Assembly (NCBI GenBank): GCA_021463195.1
Contig: JAJTXZ010000008.1
Span: 1 to 64,000, forward strand
From: Anaerolineae bacterium
GTDB lineage: Bacteria; Chloroflexota; Anaerolineae; UBA4142; SHND01
Reading direction: 5' to 3'
DNA length: 64,000 nt
The position numbers were made by a program, and so were the translations under genes. Under the pieces are notes generated by a model, which saw nothing but the letters and a program-made list of their open reading frames with translations, ran no database searches and was not told the origin of the DNA. Below are positions 42,211 through 52,239 of this stretch, piece after piece (the first letter of the stretch is position 1; every line of letters starts with the position of its first letter).

Positions 42211-43310
42211 CGCGCGTGTTCTAAAATCGTTTGCATCTTGCGCGCCTGCTGCGCGCGCGTGAAATAGCGCGTCGCGCGCGCGCAGGCGCGTTCGCCCAAA
42301 ACGCGCCGCGCGTCATCATCGCGTAACAATCTCGACACGGCATGGGTCAATGCGTCGCTATCACGCGGCGGAATCAATATCCCGCATTCGCCATCCGACA
42401 ACGCTTCGCGCACGCCGCCCACATCCGTCGCCACAATCGCGCGCGCCGCTGCCATCGCTTCCACTACCGCCACAGGAAAACCTTCCGTGTCCGAGGACAG
42501 CGCAAAAACATCCATCGCCTGCAACAAATGCGATACATCCTCGCGCTGTCCTGTAAACACGATGCTTTCATTTTGAAAACGCGTTTGCAGCGCGTCGCGC
42601 TCCGGTCCGTCGCCGACGACCAGAAATTTCACCTCCGACATCACGCGCGCGATATTTTGCGCGGCGGTCAAAAACAGCGCGACATTTTTTTCCGGCGCCA
42701 ATCGGCTGACCGTCCCCACCACCCGCGTTGTTTCGCTCCAGCCAAAAGATAGCTTTACCGCGCGCGCCACCGCCGCATCCGCGCGAAAATTTTCCACGGC
42801 AACGCCATTATAGACAACATGAATTTTTTCCGTCGCGTTGGGAACAAGCTTGGAAAATTGTTTTTGAATCGTCGCGCTCACGACAATGAGCGCGCGCGCG
42901 TCTCGAATCAGACGCCGCAACATCCGCCCATTCGGCAAAACGCTATTGTGTTCGTACCACACCGCCGGCACACCCGCGAGTTTTGCCGCAGCCAGACACG
43001 CCAAAAACGAATACGCGCCGTTGGCGAGCGTCACCTGCGGTCGAAATTCGCGCATGATGGCGCATAGCGCGCGCGTGGGCGCGACGCGCCGCGCCATATT
43101 CCACAGCATCCCACGCGTCTTGTCAATCGCGCCCAAATCCATTTCGATGCACGGAACGTAGGGGCGCGCGCGCGACGCAAACGCCGCGCCGCGCGAACAT
43201 ACGACCAACGGTTCGATAGCCGCTTGCTGCGCTTGCCATTCTGTCAGCGCGTTCAACAGCGCGACCTGACCCCCGCCAAAAATAGTTTTATGTTCAACGC
43301 ACAGCAAACG
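42207..43310 (-). CDS. Family 4 glycosyltransferase
   Basis: A 367-residue GT-B enzyme starting MRLLCVEHKTIFGGGQVALLNALTEW. The frame stays open further upstream to 43511 but that part is non-conserved and basic (KMRKTRM-type), so I use ATG 43310. The donor site is LSSDTEGFPVAVVEAMAAARAIVATDVGGVREALSDGECGILIPPRD. It overlaps the next gene (43294) by 17 bases. Confidence 0.88.
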   Translation of the reverse strand, partial: RLLCVEHKTIFGGGQVALLNALTEWQAQQAAIEPLVVCSRGAAFASRARPYVPCIEMDLGAIDKTRGMLWNMARRVAPTRALCAIMREFRPQVTLANGAYSFLACLAAAKLAGVPAVWYEHNSVLPNGRMLRRLIRDARALIVVSATIQKQFSKLVPNATEKIHVVYNGVAVENFRADAAVARAVKLSFGWSETTRVVGTVSRLAPEKNVALFLTAAQNIARVMSEVKFLVVGDGPERDALQTRFQNESIVFTGQREDVSHLLQAMDVFALSSDTEGFPVAVVEAMAAARAIVATDVGGVREALSDGECGILIPPRDSDALTHAVSRLLRDDDARRVLGERACARATRYFTRAQQARKMQTILEHAR

Positions 43311-44478
43311 CATCACGCGCCTCTTGATACAACGCTTCATATTGCGCGACCGTATTTGTCCAGTCGTGACGCAGCGCCCACGCGCGCGCGTTTTTTTCCA
43401 ACGCGCGCCGTCGAGTTTCATCGCGCAAAATTTCCACGCACGTCTTGGTGAATTCATTCGCGTCTTGCGCCACCAACAACTCAATGCCATCGCGCGCGGC
43501 GATACCTTCAAGCGCCGCTGGCGTCGCCACCAAGACTTTTGCCAATGCCAATATCTCCAACGTCTTGAATTTCATGCCGCCCGCATCCAACATCGGCGCG
43601 ACCATGATGCTGTGCGCCGCCACCAGCGGACGAACATCGTCCACCGTGCCGCTCACCCGAATCCGCGAGTCGCGCGTCAGCGCGCGAACTTCGACGGATG
43701 GATTGCGCCCAATCACTGTAAAACGCGCGTTCGGCTGCTCGCGCGCGATGCGCGGCAAAATTGTTTTGGCAAAATACAACGCCGCCGCCTGATTAGGCGC
43801 GTAATCCATCGCGCCCAAAAAACCGATGCTGTCCGACAAAACGGGTGTCGCCTGCGGCGCAAAATAAACTGTATCCACGCCATTGGGAATCACGCGCGCG
43901 GACAATGCCGCATCGAACGCTTGCAACGCTGCGCGCTCGCGTTCGGTTACGACGCATACGCGGGTAGCGCGCGCGTAAAAACGCGTTTCATACTCGCGCA
44001 TTTTTGGCATCTGCGCGCGCAGCAGCAGCCGCAGGCGCCAATCCGACGCTCGGCGCGCGCGCGCTTGCAGCTGCGGCGTCAACGCGTCGTGCGCCGCTAA
44101 CGCCGTCGGCGTCCGCGCCAGCGCGTCCGCGTATTGCGCCATGATACCCGTATCGAGATGCGCGACGTGAATATTTTCGCGCGCGGCGATTTCAGACAGC
44201 GCCGCGCGCAGTTCCGCCGACGCGCCCACACGCGCCCACAATGGCAGCGCGTCAAAAAAACTATACGCCCATTTGCGCCAACGCGGCGCGACGGATTGCG
44301 CGAAAAAATACGCTTTTTGAAAATAGGGCTGCGGCGTTTTAACGACGGGCGGCGCGGTCAACGTCGCCAGCGTCAGCGTATGGCGCGACGCCAAGCCGCG
44401 CGCGAGATTCGCCACCATCAATTCGGCGCCATTGCGCGGCGGAAACGGCGGCGTGGGCGTGACAAACAAAAGATTCAT
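43294..44478 (-). CDS. Family 4 glycosyltransferase, PEP-CTERM/exosortase style
   Basis: A 394-residue GT-B enzyme starting MNLLFVTPTPPFPPRNGAELM. The donor domain has SDSIGFLGAMDYAPNQAAALYFAKTILPRI and VRPLVAAHSIMVAPMLDAGGMKFKTLEILALAKVLVATPAALEGIAA. The layout resembles the TIGR03087-type stp1/WreA glycosyltransferases, but that is only a resemblance. It lies between two GT4 genes in the same direction. Confidence 0.85.
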   Translation of the reverse strand: MNLLFVTPTPPFPPRNGAELMVANLARGLASRHTLTLATLTAPPVVKTPQPYFQKAYFFAQSVAPRWRKWAYSFFDALPLWARVGASAELRAALSEIAARENIHVAHLDTGIMAQYADALARTPTALAAHDALTPQLQARARRASDWRLRLLLRAQMPKMREYETRFYARATRVCVVTERERAALQAFDAALSARVIPNGVDTVYFAPQATPVLSDSIGFLGAMDYAPNQAAALYFAKTILPRIAREQPNARFTVIGRNPSVEVRALTRDSRIRVSGTVDDVRPLVAAHSIMVAPMLDAGGMKFKTLEILALAKVLVATPAALEGIAARDGIELLVAQDANEFTKTCVEILRDETRRRALEKNARAWALRHDWTNTVAQYEALYQEARDAFAVR

Positions 44479-45620
44479 TTCAAAAGCGCGCGATAAATTT
44501 CTTGCAAACGCGCGACGCTGTCACGCAGCGCAAAAGCTTGGTCCACGCGCGCGCGCGCGTGGACGCCCATCCGCGCGCGCAACGCGGCATCGCCCAACAG
44601 TTGATTTACGCGCGCGGCGAGCGCGTCCGCATCGCGCGGCGGCACAAGAAAACCGGTCGCGCCGTCTATAATCGTTTCGGAAGGGCCGCCGACATTCGTG
44701 CTTATGACGGGAATGCCGCATGCCATCGCTTCGAGATTAGCCATGCCATAGGTTTCAAAATCGGACGGACACACGAGCAAAGAGCTTGCGCGCAAAATGC
44801 GCGGAATGTCGCGGCGAAAACCGCAAAAAATCACGGCGGCGCGCAGACGCGCGTCGCCCAGCACGCGTTCGCGCGTCATCCGCCGCGTTTCGTTCGCGTC
44901 ATCCGTTTCAAACGCGGTATCGCCGACAAATAAAAAACGCGCGTTCGAAAAAGCGTCCAAAATTTTCGGCGCGGCATTCAAAAAATTTTCGTGACCCTTG
45001 ACCGATTGAAAACGCGCGAGCAGCGTGACAAGCGGCGCGGACGCGTCAATTTGAAATTCGCGCAAAAAAGTTTCATCGCGCGCGCCCGGCGAAAAAAGAT
45101 GGGTGTCCACGCCAAAAGGCAGCACGCTGATTTTTTTTTCGAGGCGCGCATTCGTCGTCGTCAAACATTTTTTCAAATATCGCGTCGGCGTAATAATGCG
45201 CGTTAAAAGTTTTTCATAGAACACGCTCTTCCAGCCGCGCTCCGCCTGCCACCAACTCCAACATGTCCACACCACCGGAATGCGGCGCAGTTTGGCAAGC
45301 GGCGCGACATAGTACGCCGATTCGGGGTCGTTGCAATGAATCAAGCTTGGCGCGAACGCATTCAGGTACGCATTGAGACGCGGAAAAAAATCGAACGACG
45401 CCACCGGCGCGATGCCGCGAAAATGCGGCAGACGAAAGGGCATCACCTCTGCGGCGATTCCGCGCGCGCGCAATTCATCCACAAACGCGCCCGGGGTCCC
45501 GCAGATTACGCGCGGTTGAAATTCCGCGCGGTCGAGCGCGTCTAAATTCGAGAGCAGACTGCTTTCGCCGCCGCCCAAACCGCCGAGATACGAGAGGTAT
45601 AAAATAGTCCGCGCGGACAT
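44475..45620 (-). CDS. Family 4 glycosyltransferase
   Basis: A 381-residue GT-B enzyme starting MSARTILYLSYLGGLGGGESSLLSNLDAL at ATG 45620, which overlaps the stop of the flippase by one base. A longer open frame upstream is a shadow of that flippase gene and was not used. The donor region LLVCPSDFETYGMANLEAMACGIPVISTNVGGPSETIIDGATGFLVPPRDADALAAR is classic for GT4. It ends 4 bases into the start of the next gene. Confidence 0.92.
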   Translation of the reverse strand: MSARTILYLSYLGGLGGGESSLLSNLDALDRAEFQPRVICGTPGAFVDELRARGIAAEVMPFRLPHFRGIAPVASFDFFPRLNAYLNAFAPSLIHCNDPESAYYVAPLAKLRRIPVVWTCWSWWQAERGWKSVFYEKLLTRIITPTRYLKKCLTTTNARLEKKISVLPFGVDTHLFSPGARDETFLREFQIDASAPLVTLLARFQSVKGHENFLNAAPKILDAFSNARFLFVGDTAFETDDANETRRMTRERVLGDARLRAAVIFCGFRRDIPRILRASSLLVCPSDFETYGMANLEAMACGIPVISTNVGGPSETIIDGATGFLVPPRDADALAARVNQLLGDAALRARMGVHARARVDQAFALRDSVARLQEIYRALLK

Positions 45621-47182
45621 TAGCAAAAAGGAGCGCGCGCGGCGATATGCCGCCAGGCGGCGCGCAAGCTCGCCACACGCAATAAAAACCCTGCGGCGCA
45701 AAATAGCGCCAAGCCCATTAGCCCGCCGCCCAGCGTTTGCAGCAGCCACAACGCGATTTCGTTGTTTGTAATCATCGTCTGCAGCCATAAAGCGCACCCC
45801 AGACTGCCGCCGCCCGCCAGCGCCGCCGCCAACAGGATTTTGAAAAATTCTTGACGCGTCGCGCGCGCGTCTGTCGCGCGCAGCCGCCGCCAAAACTCGC
45901 GCGCGCCAACGCCGGCAAATACAAGGTCGCCCAAGGATGCCGCCAACGCAACGCCGAACACACCCCATACGCCGAGCAGCGCGAAAGCCAATGCGATGCT
46001 CACGCCCGACGCGATCGCGCTCAATAGCAACGGCAAACGACGCGATTTGAACGCGGGCAAGCCGCGCGCAATCAAACCGCCTACGCCGCGCCACGGCAAT
46101 CCCAGCGCCAATCCCGCCAACACGAACGCGCTGCGCTGTGTCGCTGCCGCATCGAACGCGCCGCGCTGAAACAAGAGCGCAATCAACGGCGCGCCGAGCG
46201 TCGCCAAGAGCGCGGCGATGGGCGCCAACCACAACGTTACGCGCAGCGCGGCGCGATTCCACTGCGCGCTCGCTTGCGTATGTTGGTCTTGCGCGACTTG
46301 GGTCGCGAAATCGGGCAAATACGTCGCGCCAATCGCGCCGCCTAACACCGCGAGCGGAATTTCGGCGAGACGTTGTCCATAACCCCACGCCGCCACGCTG
46401 CCCGCGCCGAGCGTCGAAATCAACGCGCGATTCACAATCAATTCCAGCTGTCCACTCAACGCGCCAAACATGTACGGCGGCAGATAGGTCATCAGATTCC
46501 ACACGCGCGGTTGACGCAGCGCGATTTTCGCCGTCACGCGTTTCCAACGCAGCGTGCGCGCCAGCAGAAAAACTTCCAAAATTAGCAAAACCAACAGACG
46601 CCCAAACATCATCCCGCGCACGCCCTGCTCCCACCACAACACGAAAATAAAAAAGGCGCCGAGATTCAACAGCGCGACCAGAAAAGTATTTAACGCCGCC
46701 GTCGCAAAATCGCGATAGGCGAAACAAATGCCCAACAGCAAACCAGCTGTCGCGTAATAAAACAAGCTCGGCAAAATCAAACGCGCCAATTCCACCGCGA
46801 GCGCGCGCGTGTCGGGCGCAAAGCCGGGCGCCAACCATGCCATCAGCCACGGCATTGCCCACGCCAAAAGGGGCAGCGCGATCATTACCGCGCCCAAAAC
46901 CCATCCGAGCAGCGAGAGCGCCATGCTCCACGCGGCGCTTTCGCCATGCTGCGCGCGCGCCTCGATAAACATCGGCGTAAACACAATACTCAACGTGGCA
47001 AGCATCAATACATATTGCAATGATTCGGGAATCGAAATGGCGAGCGTGTACGCGTCCATTTGCGCGGTGGCGCCAAACGCGCGCGCGATGAGGATGGTGG
47101 TAAAGAATTGCAAAATCATCGCGCTAGCATTCGCCAACGCGAGGAGCGGCGTAGCGCGTCGCAGCCAACTCAGCGGGTTCAA
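45620..47182 (-). CDS. MurJ/Wzx-type lipid-linked oligosaccharide flippase
   Basis: A 520-residue protein with about 14 membrane spans of the MOP superfamily. It starts MNPLSWLRRATPLLALANASAMILQFFTTILIARAFGA and keeps MviN/MurJ-like blocks (YTLAISIPESLQYVLMLATLSIVFTPMFIEARAQHGESAAW, then GLALGLPWRGVGGLIARGLPAF). It probably moves undecaprenyl-linked repeat units across the membrane. Its place next to several glycosyltransferases points to polysaccharide export rather than peptidoglycan synthesis, though a lipid II role cannot be excluded. Confidence 0.88.
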   Translation of the reverse strand: MNPLSWLRRATPLLALANASAMILQFFTTILIARAFGATAQMDAYTLAISIPESLQYVLMLATLSIVFTPMFIEARAQHGESAAWSMALSLLGWVLGAVMIALPLLAWAMPWLMAWLAPGFAPDTRALAVELARLILPSLFYYATAGLLLGICFAYRDFATAALNTFLVALLNLGAFFIFVLWWEQGVRGMMFGRLLVLLILEVFLLARTLRWKRVTAKIALRQPRVWNLMTYLPPYMFGALSGQLELIVNRALISTLGAGSVAAWGYGQRLAEIPLAVLGGAIGATYLPDFATQVAQDQHTQASAQWNRAALRVTLWLAPIAALLATLGAPLIALLFQRGAFDAAATQRSAFVLAGLALGLPWRGVGGLIARGLPAFKSRRLPLLLSAIASGVSIALAFALLGVWGVFGVALAASLGDLVFAGVGAREFWRRLRATDARATRQEFFKILLAAALAGGGSLGCALWLQTMITNNEIALWLLQTLGGGLMGLALFCAAGFLLRVASLRAAWRHIAARAPFC

Positions 47183-48294
47183 TGAATCAACTGCCGCGCG
47201 GCAAGTTCGGCATTGGCTTGCGCCACGCGGTCATCCGCCAATTCACGCTCCGCCCACGCCCACCATTCGCGCACGCCATCATCGAACGCGCAGCGCGCGG
47301 TAAAACCGTAGGTCGCGTGGAAACGCGTCATGTCCGCGAAACAATGCCGAATATCGCCGGCGCGAAATTGCCGCGTCACTTGCGGCGCCAGCTCGACCGC
47401 CATGACGCGCGCCAGCGTTTCCGCCACTTGATAAATCGAACGCGGTTGTCCGGCGCCGACGTTGAACGCTTGCCCGTCGCCCGCGTCGCTTTCCAATGCC
47501 AAAATAAGCGCGCGCGCGATATCGCTGACGTGAATAAAATCGCGCAGCTGCGCGCCATCTTCGTACACTAAGGGGGCTTGGCCATTTTTCAAGCGCGCGC
47601 CGAAAATCGCGATCGCGCCCGTGTACGGATTCGACAACGCTTGCCGCGAACCGTACACATTAAAAAAACGCAGCGCGACGGTCGGAATCGCGTACGCGCG
47701 TCCCAGCACAAGCGACAATTCTTCTTGGTCGCGTTTGGTGATGGCATACGTCGAGGTCGGCGCCAACGGTTTCGCTTCGGGCGTCGCGAGGGGCGTGAGG
47801 AGCGTCGCGCATTGCGGGCAATACAGTTCCCAAGCGCGCGCGCGCAGTTGCGCTTCGCTGCGAGGGGGGGGGGCGACGCGCCCGTGATGCGGACACTGAT
47901 ACGCGCCTTCGCCGTAAATGGACATGGACGATGCGACGACGACTTTGGCGACGCGCGCGCGCGCTTGCGCCAAGCGCTGCCACAGCAACGCGGTGCCGCG
48001 CGTATTGACATCCACATAGCGCGTGATTTCATACATGGATTGCCCCACGCCCACTTCGGCGGCGAGATGAATCACGGCATCGGCGCGCGGCAGCGCGCGC
48101 GCCCAAACATTTTCATCGCGCACGTCGCCGTGAATAAATTCCACGTCACGCGTCACGCGCGCGGCGGTTGCGTTCGCGCCATGCACCTGCGGCGTCAGCG
48201 CGTCCAACACAATGACATGCTGTCCGCGCGCGAGCAGCGCCGCGACCACATGCGAGCCGATAAAACCCGCGCCGCCAGTCACCAGAATATTCAT
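47179..48294 (-). CDS. NAD-dependent epimerase, dTDP-L-rhamnose 4-epimerase-like
   Basis: A 371-residue short-chain dehydrogenase/epimerase. The NAD site is NILVTGGAGFIGSHVVAALLARG and the catalytic Tyr/Lys pair is in STYAITKRDQEELSLVLG. A cysteine/histidine-rich insertion (CPHHGRVAPPP then WELYCPQCATLL) forms a likely zinc ribbon, typical of the dTDP-L-rhamnose 4-epimerase group. The product could be dTDP-6-deoxy-L-talose. A run of ten G on the plus strand (47864-47873) codes APPP in frame. It overlaps the flippase by 4 bases. Confidence 0.85.
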   Translation of the reverse strand: MNILVTGGAGFIGSHVVAALLARGQHVIVLDALTPQVHGANATAARVTRDVEFIHGDVRDENVWARALPRADAVIHLAAEVGVGQSMYEITRYVDVNTRGTALLWQRLAQARARVAKVVVASSMSIYGEGAYQCPHHGRVAPPPRSEAQLRARAWELYCPQCATLLTPLATPEAKPLAPTSTYAITKRDQEELSLVLGRAYAIPTVALRFFNVYGSRQALSNPYTGAIAIFGARLKNGQAPLVYEDGAQLRDFIHVSDIARALILALESDAGDGQAFNVGAGQPRSIYQVAETLARVMAVELAPQVTRQFRAGDIRHCFADMTRFHATYGFTARCAFDDGVREWWAWAERELADDRVAQANAELAARQLIH

Positions 48295-49190
48295 TGGACC
48301 GTCGTCCGACGCGCGCGCGTCAAATTATTTTTCATTCGATGCAAGCTCATGCGTGTTTCAAAACAAGCGCGCACCAGCCAGTACGCCGATGCGCCAAAAT
48401 GTTTGCGATAGTAATACAAAAAACTATCCCAATAAATTTGATGAAATTTTTCGGACGCGCGCGTCACCGTGCTAGCGCCGCCATAATGAATCAACTGCGC
48501 GTCAGCGACATGAAAAATTTTCCAGCCGCGCTGATGCAGACGCAAACACCAATCCACCTCTTCGCTATAAATGAAAAAGCGCGGGTCGAGCAAGCCCGTC
48601 TGCTCCACTGCCGCGCGTCGCGCCAACAACGCCGCGCCGGAAACGGCATCCACCGCGCGCGTCGTTGTTCGGTCCCAGTCGGCATAGATATTGTGCCGCA
48701 AAATGAAATTATGCGGGAACAGCCGATTGAGCGCGAGCGCTTCAAAAACGCCAAACCATAACGTTGGAAAACGGTTCGCGGTGCGCTGCAGCGAGCCGTC
48801 GCCATTCCACAAACGCGGGCCGCACGCGCCCGCTTCGGGTTGCGCGTCCATGAACGCAATCAAGGTATCGAGGCAATGCGGCAAAAGGCGCGTGTCTTCG
48901 TTGAGGATGCACAGGTAACGCCCCACGCCGCGCGCTAACGCGCGATTGTGATTCGCCGCGAAACCGGCGCGCGTTTCGTTTTGCAGCAGCGTGACTTGCG
49001 GAAATGCGCGCGCCACCATCGCCGCGCTGCCGTCGGCGGAGGCATTGTCCACCACAATCACTTGCAGCCGCGCGCGCGTCGTTTCAAAAAGCGAGCGCAA
49101 ACAGTTTTCGAGCAGCGCGCGATTGTCGGTGTTGACAATCGAAACGGTGAGGTCGGGCGGCGACGCGGCGTTAGCGTTTGACAACGACAT
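48291..49190 (-). CDS. Family 2 glycosyltransferase
   Basis: A 299-residue GT-A enzyme starting MSLSNANAASPPDLTVSIVNTDNRALLENCLRSLF. Donor binding and catalytic segments are QVIVVDNASADGSAAMVARAFPQVTLLQNETRAGFAANHNRAL, the DxD-like ILNEDTRLLP, and FFIYSEEVDWCLRLHQRGWKIFHVADAQLIHYGG. This matches the WsaF/RfbN-like rhamnosyl branch. It starts inside the preceding gene's 3' end (49171) on the same strand. Confidence 0.88.
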   Translation of the reverse strand: MSLSNANAASPPDLTVSIVNTDNRALLENCLRSLFETTRARLQVIVVDNASADGSAAMVARAFPQVTLLQNETRAGFAANHNRALARGVGRYLCILNEDTRLLPHCLDTLIAFMDAQPEAGACGPRLWNGDGSLQRTANRFPTLWFGVFEALALNRLFPHNFILRHNIYADWDRTTTRAVDAVSGAALLARRAAVEQTGLLDPRFFIYSEEVDWCLRLHQRGWKIFHVADAQLIHYGGASTVTRASEKFHQIYWDSFLYYYRKHFGASAYWLVRACFETRMSLHRMKNNLTRARRTTVQ

Positions 49191-50634
49191 ATTGCGGCGA
49201 ACCGATGAGCTCGAGCCGAATGCGCCCGACGCGCGGATTCAGATCGCCGGGATGGTTATCGCGGACAATTTTGACATTGCCGTACAAGTCGGTCACGCTC
49301 AATCGTTTGGCGCGAAAATTCATGCGCGCTTGAGCGCGCGGATACGCGCAGGGCGCTTTGCCGTCCGCGCGCGCGCGATTCGACCACACAACCCATTTGG
49401 TTTTGGCGCCATCGGTAAACTGATATCCTTCCACCGTTTTCGTTTTGGTCCAACGCTTGATATAGGTCCAACCGTTCATTTCGCCAAAGAGCGTTTGAAA
49501 CGCGTGATAGGATGATTTTTTAGTTCCAGCCGTATCCACCAATCCGTAATACCAGCCCTTGCCGGGATTGTCCACCATAGTCCACCAAACAACGGTCTCG
49601 AGCGAAATCGCCATACCGCGCACAAACGAAATGGTCAAGCAGCGACTCTGTCCATCCGCGCCAATCCATCCGTCTTGTGAATCTTCGCCCGTTTCGGTCA
49701 CAAACATCGGAAAGAAAACGCCCGCGTCGTTCATGCGTTTTTGAATCGCGGCGGCTTTGGCTTGAATGCCGCGCTGCCCTTTGCCGCTGGGTTGGCGTTC
49801 CCAATGCGGACCGTAAATATCGTAATAAGTAAACGCAAGCGCATCCGCATAGGGTTGTCCATTCGCGCGCGGATGGGATGCCATATATCCAAAGAGGTTG
49901 GGTAAAAAATTGTAATCGAAATGCGACGCTGGGAGACAACCGTAATTAGGCGGGCAGGTTTTGATATCAAAATCGTCAAAGGCGACCGTCATGTACACGC
50001 GCGCTTCGGGATTGGCTTGAAGCGCCGCGTCGCGCGCGATGCCCAACATTTCGGCGTATTCAGCGTAATCGGGAACGCCGTTATAATTTATATCAGCGGT
50101 TTCATCATCGCCAAAACAGCCGCCGGTGTGAAAAGGCACGCTGCTGCCATCCGATTCATTGTACAAACCCCAGCGTTTGATTTGCGGATAGCGCGCGGCA
50201 ATCGCGCCCATGAATTCGGCAAAATCGGCGCGCCGCGCTGCGTTCGTTGTATCAATGGGACCGCACGGCGTATTCGCCACCCAGCTCGGATTTTCGGCGA
50301 TGTAAACGAGCGGGACCAAACCCGCCTCCAAAAGACGATTAAAGAGCGCGTCAATGGGCTCCCAGTTGTAATTGGCGGATGTGGTGTTGGACGGCTCTAA
50401 TACTTTCCAATACAACGCAATCCGCAAATACGCCGCGCCGGTATCACGCGCCAACGCGGTAACTTGGGGATTCGACGAGGTGACACCGCCGTCATCCATC
50501 GAAAAAAATTCGGATGTGATGGGGCCCTCTGCTAGAGCGGTGGTGAATAATCCGCTCAAGCCCCAGAGCAGCGCGCCGATTATCCACAAGCGGCTCAAGC
50601 GGAATACTTTGATTTTAATTTGTCGCCTGAACAT
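49171..50634 (-). CDS. Secreted glycosidase-like protein, clan GH-A type (copy 1)
   Basis: A product of about 487 residues beginning MFRRQIKIKVFRLSRLWIIGALLWGL (signal peptide; cleavage probably after ALAEG). It resembles the two following paralogues. A TIM-barrel-like fold is suggested by AYLRIALYWKVLEPSN, LVPLVYIAENPSWVAN, and the putative acid/base in KRWGLYNESDG with nucleophile in MFVTETGEDS. It carries an EF-hand-like loop (DINYNGVPDYAEY) after the acid/base and the Cys pair CGP and GGCFG. The family cannot be fixed; GH39/GH5/GH113-like clan A is likely. ATG 50634 is preferred over 50703. Confidence 0.72.
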   Translation of the reverse strand: MFRRQIKIKVFRLSRLWIIGALLWGLSGLFTTALAEGPITSEFFSMDDGGVTSSNPQVTALARDTGAAYLRIALYWKVLEPSNTTSANYNWEPIDALFNRLLEAGLVPLVYIAENPSWVANTPCGPIDTTNAARRADFAEFMGAIAARYPQIKRWGLYNESDGSSVPFHTGGCFGDDETADINYNGVPDYAEYAEMLGIARDAALQANPEARVYMTVAFDDFDIKTCPPNYGCLPASHFDYNFLPNLFGYMASHPRANGQPYADALAFTYYDIYGPHWERQPSGKGQRGIQAKAAAIQKRMNDAGVFFPMFVTETGEDSQDGWIGADGQSRCLTISFVRGMAISLETVVWWTMVDNPGKGWYYGLVDTAGTKKSSYHAFQTLFGEMNGWTYIKRWTKTKTVEGYQFTDGAKTKWVVWSNRARADGKAPCAYPRAQARMNFRAKRLSVTDLYGNVKIVRDNHPGDLNPRVGRIRLELIGSPQYVVVKR

Positions 50635-52228
50635 AGATTGGATTGTGGTCCACCTGCAAGCCAATACTTTGCGCCGCGCTATCTTGATCGTCGGGAGAAC
50701 CATCGGTTATCGCGCGCGCGGCGCCAAACATGTCGGTAATTTGGAGCGCATTGCCCGCGAATGAAACCGTAATCGGCTCGGCGGACGCGGACCATACAAT
50801 CGCTACGCCCGCGCCATGTTTATTGAATAGATATCCTTCGCCGCCATCTATACTCAACACTTGAACAAAACTCGCGTCTCCCAAAATTTGAGTTGCGGCT
50901 TGAAACGCGCTGTACGAAGGTTTCGGCGACGCGTTCTGGTCAATCAGACCGTACTTCCACGTATTGGAAGGGGGGGGGGCGGAATCGGGAAAATCTTGGA
51001 ACGTCCACCAAATCATGCGCGCGATCTTGGCGCTCGCGCCGCGCACAAAAGTTTTGACGAGAAAAGCGCTCTGCGCTTCATTGCCAATCGTCACAGAATC
51101 TTCGCCGGTTTCGCTCACGAGCAGCGGCGCGGCTAAACCGTATTGCCGCATTCGCTGCGTTAACGCGTTGGCTTTGGCAATCACGCCTTGACCATCATAA
51201 TGCGCTTCCCAATAGGGCGCGTAGAGGTTGTAATAGTTAAAACCCAGCAAGTCGAAATATTTTTCGCCGGGCGGCGGCGGATTCGCCTGCATATAGGCGA
51301 ACAAGTTATCGAGAAATTTCGCGTTAAAGATGCCGCCTTTGCCGCCATCGAAATAACCTGAGGGCGCGGACGCCTCATCAAAATTATCGAACGCCACCGC
51401 GCCAATAACCAATTTGGCGTTGGGATTGCCGGCATGAATGGCGCGCCAGGCAAGCTGTAATTGATTGGCATAGTCCACATAATCGGGTTTGCCATTGCCG
51501 TCAATATCATCGCCGCCAAAACAACCGCCAGTCGAAGTCGCTTCGCCGTGCGCGTTGTCCGGCTCGTTATACAATGCCCAGTAGGTAACATTCTGATTGC
51601 GCGCCGCGAGTTGACGCAAGAATTGATCGTACGCCACCAAGTCGGTGACGGGACCGCATTTGGTGGACGCGCCCCATTTTGCGTTGTCCATAATCAAGAC
51701 GAGTGGTTCAAAATGATTGTCGGTCAAGAGCCGAAAACCCGTATCGGGCCAACGCCAATCGAATTTGCCCGGTGTCGGTTCGACTTGCTGCCAGGTTACG
51801 CTTGTGCGCACCATCCGCGCGCCGCTCAAAGTCGCGAGCGCGCGCACATTCTCTTGCGCGTTGACTTCGCCATTTGTGCTAATGCCAAAATAATCGGCGA
51901 GGGACTGCGATGATACGGGCGCGGCGGTTGGCGCCAAGGTTGGCGCCTCTGTCGGCGCAACGGTCGCTTTCGCAGTAGGCGCGTTCGTTGGCGCAACAGT
52001 CGCTTTCACAGTGGGCGCGTTCGTTGGCGCAACAGTCGCTTTCGCAGTAGGCGCGTTCGTCGGCGCGACGGTCGTTTGCGTTGGAACGACTATGACGGTC
52101 GGTGCGCTGTCACCAGTTGTCGGCTGTGTTAAAACAACTGGCGTCGGCGGCGCGCTGCACGCCGCCATGCTTGCAAACAGAATTAAACTTGCGCCAAGAT
52201 CCAAGCGCGTCAATCGTTTCATTTTCAT
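50615..52228 (-). CDS. Glycosidase-like lipoprotein (copy 2)
   Basis: A 537-residue protein. A lipobox near FASMAAC (Cys24) predicts lipid anchoring. Residues 45-105 are a threonine/proline linker with tandem APTNAPTAKATV-type repeats, as in many Chloroflexota surface proteins. The catalytic-like domain has SGARMVRTSVTWQQVEPTPG, the acid/base candidate Glu222 in YWALYNEPDNAHG and the nucleophile candidate Glu373 in LLVSETGEDS. An EF-hand-like loop (DIDGNGKPDYVDY, residues 241-253) follows the acid/base. A run of ten G (50970-50979) keeps the frame. It starts 12 bases before the next gene's end and overlaps copy 1 by 20. Confidence 0.75.
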   Translation of the reverse strand: MKMKRLTRLDLGASLILFASMAACSAPPTPVVLTQPTTGDSAPTVIVVPTQTTVAPTNAPTAKATVAPTNAPTVKATVAPTNAPTAKATVAPTEAPTLAPTAAPVSSQSLADYFGISTNGEVNAQENVRALATLSGARMVRTSVTWQQVEPTPGKFDWRWPDTGFRLLTDNHFEPLVLIMDNAKWGASTKCGPVTDLVAYDQFLRQLAARNQNVTYWALYNEPDNAHGEATSTGGCFGGDDIDGNGKPDYVDYANQLQLAWRAIHAGNPNAKLVIGAVAFDNFDEASAPSGYFDGGKGGIFNAKFLDNLFAYMQANPPPPGEKYFDLLGFNYYNLYAPYWEAHYDGQGVIAKANALTQRMRQYGLAAPLLVSETGEDSVTIGNEAQSAFLVKTFVRGASAKIARMIWWTFQDFPDSAPPPSNTWKYGLIDQNASPKPSYSAFQAATQILGDASFVQVLSIDGGEGYLFNKHGAGVAIVWSASAEPITVSFAGNALQITDMFGAARAITDGSPDDQDSAAQSIGLQVDHNPIYVQATN

Positions 52229-52239
52229 TCGACGCTGCC

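Noticed and set aside
43311-43511. N-terminal extension of the 42207-43310 glycosyltransferase
   Set aside because: It overlaps the next gene, is basic and non-conserved; MRLLCVEHK is a normal start for the family.
45621-46931. Long open frame continuing upstream of the 44475-45620 glycosyltransferase
   Set aside because: It is an out-of-frame shadow of the flippase gene on the same strand, rich in Arg and Ala, and has no conserved motif; ATG 45620 gives a full glycosyltransferase.
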